Shown: piece by piece, positions 23,701 through 37,800 of the stretch
How the letters are laid out: each line of letters begins with the position of its first letter
Position numbering within the stretch: the first letter of the stretch is position 1
Origin: Adiantum capillus-veneris
Lineage: Eukaryota > Streptophyta > Polypodiopsida > Polypodiales > Pteridaceae
Assembly (NCBI GenBank): GCA_014529385.2
Contig: CM043965.1
Location: forward strand, 60,528,433 to 60,592,432
DNA length: 64,000 bases
Reading direction: 5' to 3'
Program-made: the position numbers and the translations under genes
The notes under the pieces: model-generated
The model's input: only the letters and a program-made list of their open reading frames with translations
What the model was told of the DNA's origin: nothing
Databases searched by the model: none

Positions 23701-25872
23701 GCGATATGCCTCTGTCAGAATCTGGGTGAGCTCATCTAGTGGTCGTCTTGGCTCCTGAGTGCATAGCTGCTTGTATATCTCATCAATGTACATGTGATTT
23801 GTCTCCCTCGTGAAGGTATACCGAGTATGTGTGGAGGCCTCTCCCAATGGAGCTATGTTGAACTGGAACGATAGAGTGAAAGACAAGATACCATGATCGA
23901 CTGCTACCCCAACCGGCCAAACCATGAAATCCTGAAAGGAAGGAATGAGTCCTGGCGGAGCCATAACATAATCCATTGTACTAGAGCCATGCCAATGTGG
24001 AAAGCATGTAAAACCACCAGTTGCAGGGAATCTTTGTAGGCTATTCCATATGGCCAATCCATGTGCAGTCCCCATATCCATCAAGTATCTACCATACTCG
24101 GTGTGCTCCTCATCCTGTGATAATCTAGACAAACCCATTTCTGTAATATCAAGCTCCCGCATCAACTCCTCTGAGGTATCATAGAATATTGTCTGGTGAT
24201 GGGCAGTCCTAGCATTGAAATCCCCCAAGATAATAATGTCGCCATCTCTGAAAAACTCCCATATATCATCATCTAAAATAGAGATGGGGGACTGTCCTCT
24301 AGGTGATGCATATACTGACGTACTAGGAGGGACATAGCAAATAGCGATGTAGAGATATCATATGCCTGTCTCTGCCTTCAGTCTCACCCACATGTACCTA
24401 GCATGCTCATCCCTCCGAGCTATATGTATCAGAGACTGTAGCTCCTCCCTGAATAAGACTAACACTCTTCCTGAACCTCGTCCTCTGCGCTCTGATTGAG
24501 TCTCCTGTCTGCAAGTTGTCTCCCATCTGTATCCGCTCACATGGGGCATGGACTGCCCCAGGGCCTGATGCGTCTCAAAGTAGAAAATGATGTCTCTCCC
24601 TGTGAAACTATCCTCAAAGGTCCCTACATCAAGGATCTTTGCGCAAAGATCCATTACAATTCCATGTAGCCACTCTGAGTGTGGTCCCACAGGTCCCGCA
24701 CCGTCATGCTAGGTGCTTCTCCAAAATAACCACTCGTCCATCCCTATAGAAGGCCACTTTCCCCTTCTCTCGAGCTGTCATTATCTTGGCCATAACTTCT
24801 TTCATATGAGCAAGCTGTGTGAGTGTGAGGTCGTCTCCAAGGAATATGCCCATTTTCTTTAGTGTAGGACGCTTCTTCAAGAAGACCTTCTTTGCCTCCA
24901 TGGATGGGAAGCGCATAATTAGAGCTCTTTCTTTTGAAGTCTCCCCATTTCCTTGTGTCTTCTTCCCTACCCTCCATGCCTTTGTATGAGTAACCTCACT
25001 ACCCATCATGCGGAGAAGTTCTTTGACTTCCCCTTCCACATCATCTCGGTCTTTTAGACCGGTTATTCGTATGTGCAAAGCTCTAGTCTTCCTTCGTTGC
25101 TCTTCTTCTAAAGTCATGTTGATGATTGTAGGAGTGGGGATAGACGTGGTTTCTTTCCCTTTCCCTTTCTTAGCGACTTCTATTTATTTCTCGGTCTCAT
25201 CCGCCTTCTTCTGTGTCTTTGTGATTACATCCACCGACGTCTTTGCCCCATTTTGTTTCTCTTCCTCTTTGATCATCCGTACCTGTTCCTTGATGACCTT
25301 GATTTCCTCGATCACCGAGGGCTCGAATTCACCTTCCTCTAGTCCATTGCTTGCTCTATCAGCAAGCTCTAGCTTGAGGGCTAAGACCTCTTCTTTGAGT
25401 GCTTGTGAATCCGCCTTAAGTACTTGTATCACTTCATGCAGGTCCTCTTTCTCCTTCTTCCATTGCGTGCCTTCATTGAGGAACATTTGAAGAAGGTTTG
25501 TCTTCTCCTTCCACCATCCTTCCATCTCTACTTTCCATTCCTCCATCTCGCTTTCCACTTGTGTTATCCACTTGTTTGTAAGCATGAAGGTCGCCTTCGT
25601 ACGGGACTTGCAAATTGGTGAAGCGCTCATGACCTCCATCGTAACGGTCCAACCCGCACTGGCTAAACGCGATGGCGACCTGCTGTGCACACTGTCCCAG
25701 GTCTGCTGCAAATATACTCCAGCGATTCTGTCAATAACCCCGAGGGCTCAGCCCCTTCGGGTAAGCTCTTGTTACCTACTACCTGTCACAAGACGGGCAC
25801 CACGTGCCAATAGAAAAGAACAGACTGAACACACTTTTAGCACTTCAATAACCATTGTTCAATAACAACTTA

Positions 25873-25905
<33 letters not shown>

Positions 25906-27886
25906 CGACACGCGACACAGAGTGGCGGAATTCCACCCCAGAGAGTATTGGCCCCAAACCTTGGCGCCCCTTTCAGTATTTCTTTATATTATTGCTGATT
26001 CGCAAAGTACAACAGCCGGGGAGCACCTCCTATGCAATCTGCGCGCTGAAGAGTTCCAGAGAGGGCCCCCAAGGCTCATATTTAAAGGCCCAAAGCCTAA
26101 AAGAATCAAATATGAAAAAACTGACCCCAAAAAATCACTTTCCTAAAATTTCGGGATTTCCCTAAAAATCCGCCACGAATTCCGAAAAGTACGTACAGGT
26201 GCCACATCATCATATTTTGATGTGCAAAGTCTTTTGAATGTGTTCTGCTTTCTTTTTTATGCCTTTATGTCACTTGGGCCCCATCGGACGGGGTACCGTA
26301 AGTTGGTGGGAACTCTTCTTTAAAAATAGGCCACTCGTCAAGACTTTGTAAGTCTATAAAACTTCTTCTTCTTCTTCTGCTTCTTCGTAGGGTTTTGGCT
26401 TCTCGGCCGGAATCTGCATGTTGGCTCCGTTCTTCACTAGCTTTGACACGTCAGCAATTTGTTACATCTCCCCTTCTTGAAAGAGAGTAATCGTCCGCGA
26501 TTACAGCCTATCTGCAAAACAACTCAAGTTAGCTGGAAAAAAAAATTCCGAGGGTCATTCAGAGGGACATTCAGTTTGCTCTTTTTGTTGAGGAGTTAGC
26601 TTCTCCTTTCGTCTCTTTTGATCAAGGAGTTAGCTTCTCCTTTCGGCTCTTTTGATCAAGGAGTTAGCTTCTCCTTTCGTCCAAAAAATCGGAACTCTTG
26701 ATATTCCGGCGTAGTAAAATTAGCCATCACACCCAGACCAAACTGATCTTCCACGGGTGTCTTGATGCACTAAAATTACATACCCACGCTATCTCATCCA
26801 ATCAAGAATATTCAATAGTTGGCACATCACAATGCTCACATATGCATGTTACAGGACATAGAAACATAAAAGTCGCCGATGAACACTCCTCCCGCATGAC
26901 CTAACAAGGTCCAGGCCGGGAGATATTCAACGACTCCCTCATCACTCCTCCCGCATAACCTAAAAAGGTCCGGGCCGGGAGATATAGAGGCCTTTTACAT
27001 CTCCCCTTCTTCAATCATTCAATACTCCCCCCACAAATAACCACAAGGGTCCGGGCGATGAGTATGAGCAAGCATTCTCAAACATAATTTCTCACTACTC
27101 CGCCCGGGAGTAAAATCACCAATCATTGAAACCATTATTAAAACCAGAGTCAAACAATTCAAATCGGCACCAAGACAGGTTCAAAACAGATACCATCCAT
27201 TTCAAAAAATTCCAAACAGGATCACCAAACAAGTTCTCAAACAGATTTCAAACTTTAAAAAGCAATCTCGACATCAGTCGAGCTCGAAAAGTCAACTGAC
27301 TTTCCATCCTGAAACCTGCACCAAAAAATTAGGGTTAGGTTCATTCCATAGGGTCGTAGCCAAGCACAATATGGTCCATCAGCTCTTGGACAAGCAGTGT
27401 TTCTTTGGCCGCGATTGCTATCTTGGGACTGTGCTGCTTGGTAGTTGTAGACATCAACATTTGCAAGGCACTGCTTTTGAGAAAAACAGTGACTCGAAAC
27501 AACTATCGGATCCTTCTTTGCAAGTGATCTTAATGGCTTATGCCCTGTAAGACATGAGCGGTGAAGACGGCAGCACGTCCGATGCGCGATGAAGTAAGGG
27601 TGGGGGTAGCTATTAAGTCTGGGTTGGGAGGGTGAAGATGTCTCAAATAAAATTCCAATAGCTCTGTCTGCTCTTTTATAGGACCAATATGCTTTCAGAA
27701 AAGCAAGATGCCTCAAATAAAATTCGAATAGCTTTGTCTGCTCTTTTGTAGGATCGGTATGCTTTCAGAAAAGCACACGCCTGATGCTCTGATACCACTG
27801 TCACAAATGGACACCACGTGCCAATAGAAAAGAACAGACTGAACAGACTTTTAGCACTTCAATAACCACTGTTCAATAACAACTGA

Positions 27887-27919
<33 letters not shown>

Positions 27920-28844
27920 CGACACGCGACACGCAGTGGCGGAATTCCACCCCAGAGAGTATTGGCCCCAAACCTTGGCGCCCCTTTCGGTATTTCTTTA
28001 TATTACTGCTGATTCGCAAAGTACAACAGTCGGGGAGCACCTCCTGTGCAATCTGCGCGCTGAAGAGTGCCAGAGAGTGCCCCCAAGGCTCATATTTAAA
28101 GGCCCAAAACATAAAAGCATCAAATATGAAAAGCTAACCCTAAAAAATCACTTTCCTAAAATTTCGGGATTTCCCTAAAAATCCGTCGTGAATTCCGAAA
28201 CGTCCGTACAGGTGCCACATCATCATATTTTGATGTGCAAAGTCTTTTGAGTGTGTTCTACTTTATTTTTAATGCCTTTACGTCACTTGGGCCCCATCGG
28301 ACGGGGTCCCGTAAGTTGGTGGAAACTCTTCTTTAAAAATAGGCCACTCGTCAAGACTTTGTAAGTCTGTAAAACTTCTTCTTCTTCTTCTGCTGCTTCT
28401 TCGTAGGGTTTTGGCTTCTCGGCCGGAATCTACAGGTTGGCTCCATTCTTCAATGGCTTTGACACGTCAGCAATTTTTTACACTATCACGATCCCCAGTA
28501 GGGTTTGCTCACGGCGATGAGAAACCCCTTCAGGGTGCTGAATAACAACACTCGCAAGGGCGCCAAATGCACTGGCACGCAAGCGCGCTAGCTCCTGCTG
28601 AGCGTATTCCAACCTGCTGAGGCGTTCAAAACCCCCTGTGTGTACCTAATTTGTTGCCCCTTTACATACTCATGAAGAGACCCTGAACCACAGCCCAATG
28701 CGGGCCCAATGAATGCAGAAGACAGCCTGCGCTGCCCCTCTGTTCTGCTGCAGATAGGCGGCCCCCTTTGTGGGATAGCACGCGGCCTACATATCTCCTA
28801 GCTCAGCATGAGGTCGACGGCCCCTCAGGACGTCCTGTTTCACC

Positions 28845-28919
<75 letters not shown>

Positions 28920-31804
28920 TACCTTTGTAGCACAGCTGCCAGCAACAACAGACCCACGGGCCTACAGAAGTCGACGGCCCCTCAAGGCCCTGTTTCACCC
29001 GACGTGTTCTTCTTAGGATTTAGGCTCCTCGGCCGGCATCTGCAAGTTGGCTCCATTTTTCACGGCTTTGACACGTCAACAGTTTGTGACATCTCCCCTT
29101 CTTGAAAGAGAGTAATTGTTCGCGATTGCAACATATCTGCAAAAAAACTCAAGTTAGCTCAAAAATTTCCGAGGGACAATCAATTTGCTCTTTTTGTTAA
29201 GGAGTTACCTTCTCCTTTCGGCTCTTTTGATCAAGGAGTTAGCTTCTCCTTTTGTCCAGATTGGAACTCTTGATATTCCGGCGTAATAAAATTAGCCATC
29301 ACACCCAAACCGCAGTGATCTTCCACGGGTGTCTTGATGCACTAAAATTACATACCCAGGCAATCTCATCCAATTATGAATATTCAATGGTTGGCACATC
29401 ACAATGCAACACAAATGCTCACATATGCATGTTACAAGACATAGAAACATAAAGTTGCCGATGAACACTCCTCCCGCATAACCTAACAAGGTCCGGGCCA
29501 AGAGATATTCAACAACTCCCTCATCGCTCCTCCCACATAACCTAAAAAGGTCCGGGCCGGGAGATATAGAGGCCTTTTACAACCAAACGACCCCCAAACC
29601 GCAGCCTGCGTCGTTTGGAGGTGCTGAGAGTAACCACTGCTCAGACTTCTTGATACTCCTCCCGCATAACTATCCAGGTCCGGGCAGGGAGTCACAACAA
29701 CAATTATTTTACAAGCATACAACTAAACGCTCCCCAGGTATCGGCCTGCGTCGTTCCAAGGTTCAAACAATACCAAAACAGTATTTCTCACTTCTCCACC
29801 CGGGAGTAAAATCACCAATCAATGAAACCAGTATTAAAACCAAAGTCAAAACATTTCAAATCGGCACCAAAACAGGTTCAAAACAGATACCATCCATTTC
29901 AAACCAATTCCAACAGAATCACCAAACAAGTTCTCAAACAGATTTCTAACTTAAAAAGCAATCTCGCCATCAGTCGAGCGCGAAACGTCGATTGACCTTC
30001 CATCCTGTAACTTGCACCAAAAATTAGGGTTAGATTCCTTCCATAAGGTCGTAGCCGACCACAGGATCGTCCATCAGCTCTTGGACAGATAGTGTTCCTC
30101 TGGCGGCAATAGTAGTTCCAAGATAGCAATCGCACTGGACACCCAAGGTTATCTGCTCGTGAAGAGACATCTACTGAGAGATGTCGAGAAATTTCAAGTT
30201 ATAATCTTCTAGGGTTTCCATGGCAAGCATTTTAGGAAACCCCACTCTACTGGAAGTTGCACTCCGAAGGAAGATGTCAACAACCATATAACTTCGGGTA
30301 AAAAAAAAAATCTTGAAAGCTTGCCAAGTCCTTGGAGTGTGCGGCTTGGTAGCTATAAACATCAACATCTACATGGCACTGCCTCTGAGAAAAACAGTGA
30401 CTCGAAACAAATCTTGGATTCTTCTTTGCAAGTGATCTTTTTGGTTTATGCCTTGTAAGACATGAGCGGTGAAGACAGGAGCATGCCCGATGCGTGATGA
30501 AGTAAAGGGTGGGAGTGGCTAATAAGTCTGGGGTCGGAGCACGAATCTAAAATTTTTAATGAGCTTTGGAAGTGCAATCTTCCTCTGTCTACTCTTTGGT
30601 AGGACCTGTATGCTTTCAGAAAAGCACGCGCTTGATGCTCTAATACCACTGTCACAAGACGGGCACCACGTGCCAATAGAAAAGAACAAACTGAACAGAC
30701 TTTTAGCACTTCAATAACAGTTGAACTGAAAGAGAGAGACGACACGCGAAAAGAAGTGGCGGAATTCCACTCCAGAGAGTATTGGCCCCAAACCTTGGCG
30801 CCCCTTTCGGTATTTCTTTATATTGCATCAACACAGTACAAGCCGGAACTCCACGCTCTGCACCTTCTCTAGGAAGCATGCCAGAGAATGAGCCCTTAGC
30901 ACATATTTAAAGGCCCTAGGCCCCAAAAACAGTTTACATGAAAAGCCTTCAAAACTCAAAAGCTTCTGGTCCAAAAGCAATGCCAAAAAGCTGCCAGCGC
31001 GATTTGCGGGATTCCATACAACCGCCACGTCATCAGTCAATGCAAAACCCAGAGCGTCCGTACAGCTGCCACGCCATCAGTTTTGTGTGTGTGAGTCCTG
31101 CTTTATTTTAATCCCTTTATGTCACTAGGGCCCCATCGGACAGGGTCCCCATAGGTTGGTAGGACTTCTTCTTCTTCTTCTGCTTGTTCTTCTTAGGGTT
31201 TAGGCTCCTCGGCCGGCATCTACAAGTTGGCTCCATTCTTCAGGGCTTTGACACGTCAACAGTTTGTGACACTTATGGTTGGGGGGACAGTATTATTGCA
31301 ATGCTCCTATGCAGAGCTTCTCTCAAAGAGCTCACATGAGAGATGTACAACAACTATTGTCACAAAGTGCTGACGTGGCATGCCCAACTGGAAGAGAAAT
31401 GGCCGAGTAAACAAGAGAAACGGAACCCGAAGACCAGAGGAAGTTCAAAACCCAGAAAGCACTGGCCTGAAACCCTAAAACTGAAAGCTCGAACTTTGAG
31501 GCTGATTTCTGTAAATGGCGTTGCATGCTGACGTGGGAAAACATACGGATTTTCAGTGTTTTGCGTTGGCTGTGCCACGTGGCAAGCTATACGAATTTCC
31601 ACGAATTGCGCTTGCAGAACTTGGAGTTTCTAGTGCTAGATTTTTGGAGCGGATGCTTTTGGGGTCTCACTTTGCAGAGCATCTAGACGCAGAGTCCGAG
31701 AGAAGAAGACCGTCGGGAGTTGTACTCTTGCGACTCATAATAATAAAAAAATACCGGAAGGGGCACCAGTCTTTGGGGCCAGTATGTCTGGGCGCAGCCA
31801 TGTC

Positions 31805-31896
<92 letters not shown>

Positions 31897-34800
31897 AAGT
31901 TCAGTGATATTGCAATTTCTATTCGTGTGTTGCTATTGATTTCTCGCTTAGAGTGTCCAAGCCTATAACAACGGTATCAGAGCTCAGAATGATTCTTCTA
32001 CAGAGGATCCGATCCCTTCTACAACACACATGGGTTCTCGCAGAGAATCTAACGGAAATAGCATCCCTCTGCCGGGAGGTGACGAAAAGATGAAACCGGT
32101 GCAGGAACTGAAGAAATCAACAGAATTTTGTTTGAGCGGAGAACAAACGTCGACTGCAAGTTGACAAGTGTGTAAAAAGATTGATGAAGTACTCCCAGAA
32201 CCCGAAAAATGTATAGCATCTAAAGGACTACCCGATTGATAAGATTCACTCGAGATGGCAAGAGGCAATGGATTCTCCTCTCAAGAAGGTATGAAAATTG
32301 AAAGAAAAGTTCAGTGCTATATTCACAGAAAGAGCTGGACAAAGCTCTTAAACGGAAGATGAACCCATTAAGAAAAGGCTTAACGCATCCTCAGAAGAAG
32401 AGAAAATCAGTGGATTTTCCCGGTTATTTGAGCCGGAAGTCTACTTTCGAGATGGCAAGCAGCTCGAAGAAGTGTTCGTTTCAAGGATGACCTAGATTTT
32501 TCTTAGTCTTCATAGAGTTCTGACTATTCGTCGTCCTCTAGTTCCAGTGAGGATAAGAAAAGCCGGGAAAAGCGGAAAATAAGCAGAACAAGCAAGAAAA
32601 GCAAACTTCTGAGAAAGGCTAGAAGGCATGAGAGGCCATCTAGCAGTTTGGAGAAGGAGAGCTTGTCCTCTTCTGACCATGAAGAGAAGAGCAAGAAGAC
32701 CAAGGGGTTCAAGGAAGGGGGTCAGGCCGTTAGGTTTGAAACGTTGTCAGGCTATCAGGACACCCATCGAGCCCTTGAGTTTATACAGCAGTTTGGCGTC
32801 GCCTTCTCAGGAGGTCAGTTCTCGGAACGCTCCAAGGTGCAAAGGGCGGCATCTTACTTGAAAAAAAAATGCACAAACATGGTGGTCTACTCTATCGTTA
32901 CGCAGAGAAGCACCTACTACGTGGGTAAAATTCAATAGAATTAATGAATTTTGAAACACATCTTGTCGACCGTATCCTTTCTTGCAAAGTCTTCGATGCA
33001 AAAAAAAGCTCATTGCTAATGTGCTCCCTCCTCCATGCTCTGTTCGCCATCGATCGCAGCCCCCCCCCCCCCCTCCTCTTACCACTTCATTTCTCCTCGT
33101 CGGGTCTCGTCAACGATTCCTCGGGCTTCGTAGGGAAGATTCACTCCAACAAGAGAATTCAATCTCCTCGTCTTCATTTGCAGTAGCAGACAGATGGAAG
33201 CTTGTGGTCCACCTCAGAGGGACTCAGATGAAGTCCCCTCGTCTGACCCTCGAGCCCACCATCCGACTTGCTTTGTCGCCAATAGAGCAAGTGAGCCTTG
33301 CAGCAGAGGTGGAGCGCCTTCGGGCCACCTCTATTACCTGTAAGATAATTGGTAGTCGTCCTAGCAGAGGCGAGGTGCTAGACCTCCTACAGGCCCATCA
33401 GATCTAATGCGGATCTGATGGTACCCACTCTTTAGATCTATCTTGCTAAACATAGCTGCTCCTTCTAATTTGTCCATAATATCATCAATTCTAGGTATAG
33501 GGAACCTATTCTTGATGGTATTCTTGTTCAGTGTACGGTAGTCGATGCACATACGCCATGAGCCATCCTTTTTCTGCACCAACAACACTGGAGAACAGAA
33601 TGGGGATGAGCTGGGCTGAATCAGCCCCTTTTCTAACAGCTCCTGTACTTGACCCATTATCTCTTTATGCTGAGCCGCACTAACCTTGTACGGAGGCTTA
33701 TTTGGTGGGCTACTGCCTGGCACCAAATCTATCGCATGGTCCTCGGGTCTCTCTGGCGGTAATTGAGACGGTAATGAATCGGAAAAACAGTCACTATACT
33801 GTTGTAAAAGCATTGACCTTTCTTTATCTAACACAGATAAATTTGATTCATCACAATCTGACACTTCAAGTGCAAAAACCAAGTACGCAGAAAGATGCTT
33901 TTTCATTACAGAAGTAATAGCAGAAGCTGATACAGTGGGAATAGACTCCCCTTTAAGCTTTACATCCAGAATGTGAGTCTTTCCACTGCTCTGTACAGTG
34001 ATCTTTTTGTTGTAGGCATCCATGATTCCCTGTACACGAAATAACCAAGGAATACCTAGCAACACATCACATCCGTCCAGTGGCATGATGTAAAATTCTT
34101 CAGCATCTACATAGGACTGGATATGTAGGCGCAACTTTCCGATGATGGGTGTCACGGCCTCTTAATGGCGAGGACATGCCAAACCTGCCTCTTTTGTATA
34201 CCCCATCTCTTCAGGTCTGATTCCCAACTTTGAAGCTAATTCTGGGGAAATGAAGTTGGCTTTGGCACCTAGATCAAAGAAGATAAGCACTGTTTGATCC
34301 TTGACCTTTCCCCATGCTCTGCAAAGCTCACTTGCATCTGAATTTGGCTTGTCGCCCACCATATCTGGCACTAGACCAGCCATGGGCTTCTTTCCTTTCT
34401 TGTCCTCTTTGTCTTCAGAATCAGCTGGCCTTTTCTTTGTAGGACAATTGTAAGCAATGTGGCCAGGCTGCTCACAGATGAAGCATTTGTTCTCTCACCT
34501 CAGGACCTTCTTTTGCTCTTCCGACTTGCGAGGAAAACGTCTTTTCCATTTCTTCGCTAGTCCCTTTTCTAATTCAGCCGTAGTTTTGTCTTTCCCTGCG
34601 TTGGTTGGCTCCTGAGTCACTTTAGGAACCTCCTTGGGAACATACTTCTTCGTTGAATTTTTCTTGGCTGATCCTTCCTTGACGCCAGTATTGAATTCAC
34701 AATCTTCTCCCTTGAGCAAACCATTGCCAGTGTTTGCTACCTCGATGAGCTGCGTCAAAGTAGTGACTTTGGTCTTCGTGCAGTACTTTCTCAATCCTTT

Positions 34801-37800
34801 GGGTAGGCCACAACAGTATTTTTCAATCTGTTCTGTCAAAGACACAAACCTATAGGAAGTTACTGGAAGTAGAGCATTCCAAAACTTCCCATTGTACTCA
34901 TCCAAATTCTTGCAAGTGGCAGCATTAAGCTGGTGCCATTCTGTCATGACATCTGCTTCAAAGTCATCAGATAACCATGCTGCTGCAAAAATCTGCTTGA
35001 AGTAAATGCATGTGGACGGAACTTGCCCTTGAAGCAATAAAGTTGTCCACCATTGTCTCGCATTCCCTGTCAAGAAAGTGGCTGCCTTACGGACCTTTCA
35101 AGCCTCTGTAAAGTTTTCCCCTGCATAGGCCTTGTCAAACTGCTGGAGGAATGAGAGAGCCTTCTTCCTGTCATCAAACCCTGTAAAGGTCGTGAAAGTC
35201 ACACCTTTGCCACCTTCTTTGTACGGAGTTGGCCTCTCCAGCGGCGTTAAATTGTCATATGGAAGTGACTAAACCATGGGAACACTGTTAGGGTTCATTT
35301 GTGTCCCTGACCGCAATTAAGTTGACCTGGAAATGCCATATTTGGCTGCTGATTTGTAATTCCAGCCATACCAAAATTTGCCTGTGGCATCCCAAATTGG
35401 CCCTGAGTGCTTTGAAACCCTGGTAGCATGCCCGTGACACCATACATGGGGTTAGGCATCATTGTTTGAGCACCCCCGAACACTGTTCCTGGCGTGTAAA
35501 ACTGATTTGCAGGTGCATGACCTGCCATGCTCTGGAACACCGATCCACCTCCAAAATAGCCAAGGTGTACTGAAGGTGGTGGGAAGACCTGTTGCATAGC
35601 CTGTAGGTTGCTTCTCTGCCCATTAGAACCAGCTATAGGCTGCTGAAAGGTGGCGGGCTGAACTGGTACAACTTGAAAGACTGGCATTTCAGCCACCTGT
35701 TCTTGCACCTTAGACGCAGGTTGTGGAGACTGCATGTTCTCCGTCAAGTGTACACGTGTTTCCATTGACTGTGCAGTATGAATCACCTGTGCTCGAGCCT
35801 TAACAGGCTTTTGAATATGATCCAGTGACCCAACTTGCCGAGACGGAAGAGGAGGTTGCAGAAAGGCTAAAAACCTCGGGTTCTCCATTACTTGTGTGAA
35901 CATAGCCACAGCAGTAGCCAACTGGGTCCTGAATATATCATCATCCGTCTGTGGTGGTCTTGAAGACTCGCCCACTTCATGTGTCTGTTGACCCTGTGAA
36001 GAGGAAACCTCTTCAGTCACATCATCTGGTTTGTCAGCCATAATTGCAATTCCCTGTGTCTGGTCTATGATCCCCTGTGTCTTCGAGCCCAAACTGACCA
36101 AGGCTCACTTCTATGGGAAAAAGTGAATAAATCCCGGGGAGTAAACAATGAAACCGGCCTGTTAACTTCAAAAAGGACGGTAGACTTTACTTCAAACCTT
36201 GATTTAGCTTTCACCCATTTAATTTGTCGCCCACTTTACCTGTACTTTCAAGACACAACAAAGGGGAGAGGGATACAGGCTGCTAGATTGCACCTGTATG
36301 AGTAGACCGACACCAGATTGGCCCCTAACTTAGGCGCCCCTTTCGGTATTTCTTTATTGTTTCAAAGAGGGAATAAACGATGTGGTTCCCTACAAGCTGT
36401 CCCGCACAAGCTTGGCTGAATTTCAACTGTTCCGGCCCAATTTCGGCAACATAACTGTACTAGGACCCTTCACAGTCAGTATTCCCACGCATTGAATGAC
36501 CTTCCCGACGCATACGGGCACTTTGCAAAACCTGGCGAGAATCTGCAGCACGCTGAATTCTCTGTTTTCAGCCCCGAAAATGCGCCAGATCACTTGTACA
36601 GCGGTCCCCTCGCGTCCCCGAACCTCCTGGGGGTATTAGGGTCCGTTTAGGGCCAAACCCTAAACCTGCAAAAATACACAGCAGTCTGTAATTTACTGTT
36701 TCGGGCTCCGTTTCGCGTGCCGGTCGCATCCGTAGCAAGCCCTCGAGCTCCCGCACCTGTAGGGCCACTTGCCCTTTGAATCAGACGAGATTTCTGGCGT
36801 GAAACCTCTCCGAATTCACCTGTACCTGCGGGGGGATTAGCCGCTAGCTAATCCAGTACCTATGCAAGAGGCTCTTGCCTCGGAAATCGCGCATGAACCC
36901 ACACAACTGTACATTGGTCAATTGAAAAGCCCACTAGAGGGGCATAACATACTGCCATAGGGGAGAGAGAGGGCAGTGCATAGCGTGCAGGGCATCACTC
37001 CTGGCACCGCACTGTACACAAGAGGGAAAGGAAGCACTCCATAGCTCTTAACCTGTGACAGAAACTTGCAAAATGAGCCTCCTAGCTATAAATTCAGCGC
37101 CACTTCTTCCTTGAGGAGGCAAGTGCACAGAAATGTGCCACTTGGCGCATTTACAAGCATTTTCCCGTTTCGGGGTTGCCGTCTAAAAATCTCCCATCCG
37201 GTTGCCCAGTTGACTTCACGGCAGAGTAAGAAAATGTTTCCCTTGTCATTCCGGAGGTAATGACGCAAACACGTTTTCAGGTCCCAAAATAGCAGTTCCC
37301 TAAATTTTAGGAGATGCTGCCATTGTATCTTTCTAGGTCATCCGACCCCCTTTGTACACTGCAGCCACACCCAGAACTGAAATGTAGCCTCTGTAGAAAA
37401 GGGTTCCACTTTGGCTAGTCAATGACCCCACTTTGGCTAACCATAGTCCTTGTCCAACCTTAGTGCCCTCTTGCCCTCAGGCCTGAACTCCCTCTGAACA
37501 GTTCCACACTAGCTATGCAATGCAGGGCAGTTAGATTTCCCGAGGGGTGTTTCCAAAAAGTGAAAGTAAATAAATAATAAGAAAGAAATCAACAAAAAGG
37601 ATAGATAGTAGTCACACGCTGGTGACATGGACCCGAGTTTCTGCGCCAGAGGGGTCGTCCACCATAGGAGCTTCAAAGATGCCTTGTGGATGGTATGATA
37701 GAAATACTTATGCTACACGAGCATCACCTTTGTGAGAGCCGTATTCGGCGTTGCAGTCAGATCTTGTGTGGTCGCTATGAGACCTTTGGTCAGTTGCTTT

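Larger units (their letters stand above)
25784..28482 (-). mobile_element. Non-autonomous LTR retrotransposon, element 1
   Basis: A 2.7 kb element on the minus strand. LTRs: 27799-28482 (5') and 25784-26466 (3'), both TGTAA...TGACA. The target duplication is CTACC (25779-25783) versus CTATC (28483-28487), one mismatch. The primer site TGGTATCAGAGC and a polypurine tract (AGAAGGGGAGA, complement of 26467-26480) are present. The internal part is only 1.3 kb with no gag or pol, so mobilisation would need proteins from another element. It is inserted in the leader of the family 2 LINE. Confidence 0.85.
21060..28660 (-). mobile_element. Second LINE family element, split by an LTR element
   Basis: A minus-strand non-LTR retrotransposon unlike copies A-D. 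In sense order: leader (28660-28483, then 25783-25712 after the inserted LTR element), ORF1 with coiled coil and RRM-like fold (25711-24704), endonuclease (24707-23683), reverse transcriptase (23669-22458), a C-terminal region with a Cys/His cluster (22194-21262) and possible 3'UTR. Frameshifts and stops are present throughout. No poly(A) or target duplication was found, so both borders are approximate. The RT motifs ([17 protein letters not shown]) differ clearly from the first family. Confidence 0.75.
33403..37627 (-). mobile_element. Ty3/gypsy element (minus), 3'-truncated
   Basis: The same family as the element at 49850-58276. In sense order: LTR (37627-36149), primer region, gag, protease and the start of reverse transcriptase, ending inside the RT at about 33412 ([10 protein letters not shown]). 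RNase H, integrase and the 3' LTR are missing. It lies inside LINE copy C near the start of its ORF2 (LINE resumes at 37628). Confidence 0.88.

Noticed and set aside
26590-26680. Evenly spaced palindromic repeats as a possible CRISPR-like array
   Set aside because: The spacers are themselves similar, only three units exist, and they lie inside a plant LTR retrotransposon.
25784-28482. Cassandra-type TRIM carrying 5S rRNA
   Set aside because: The LTRs contain no 5S internal promoter boxes that I can recognise, and they are longer than Cassandra LTRs.
28768-29016. 82-codon frame across a GA run
   Set aside because: Most of it is an Arg-Glu repeat from the microsatellite.
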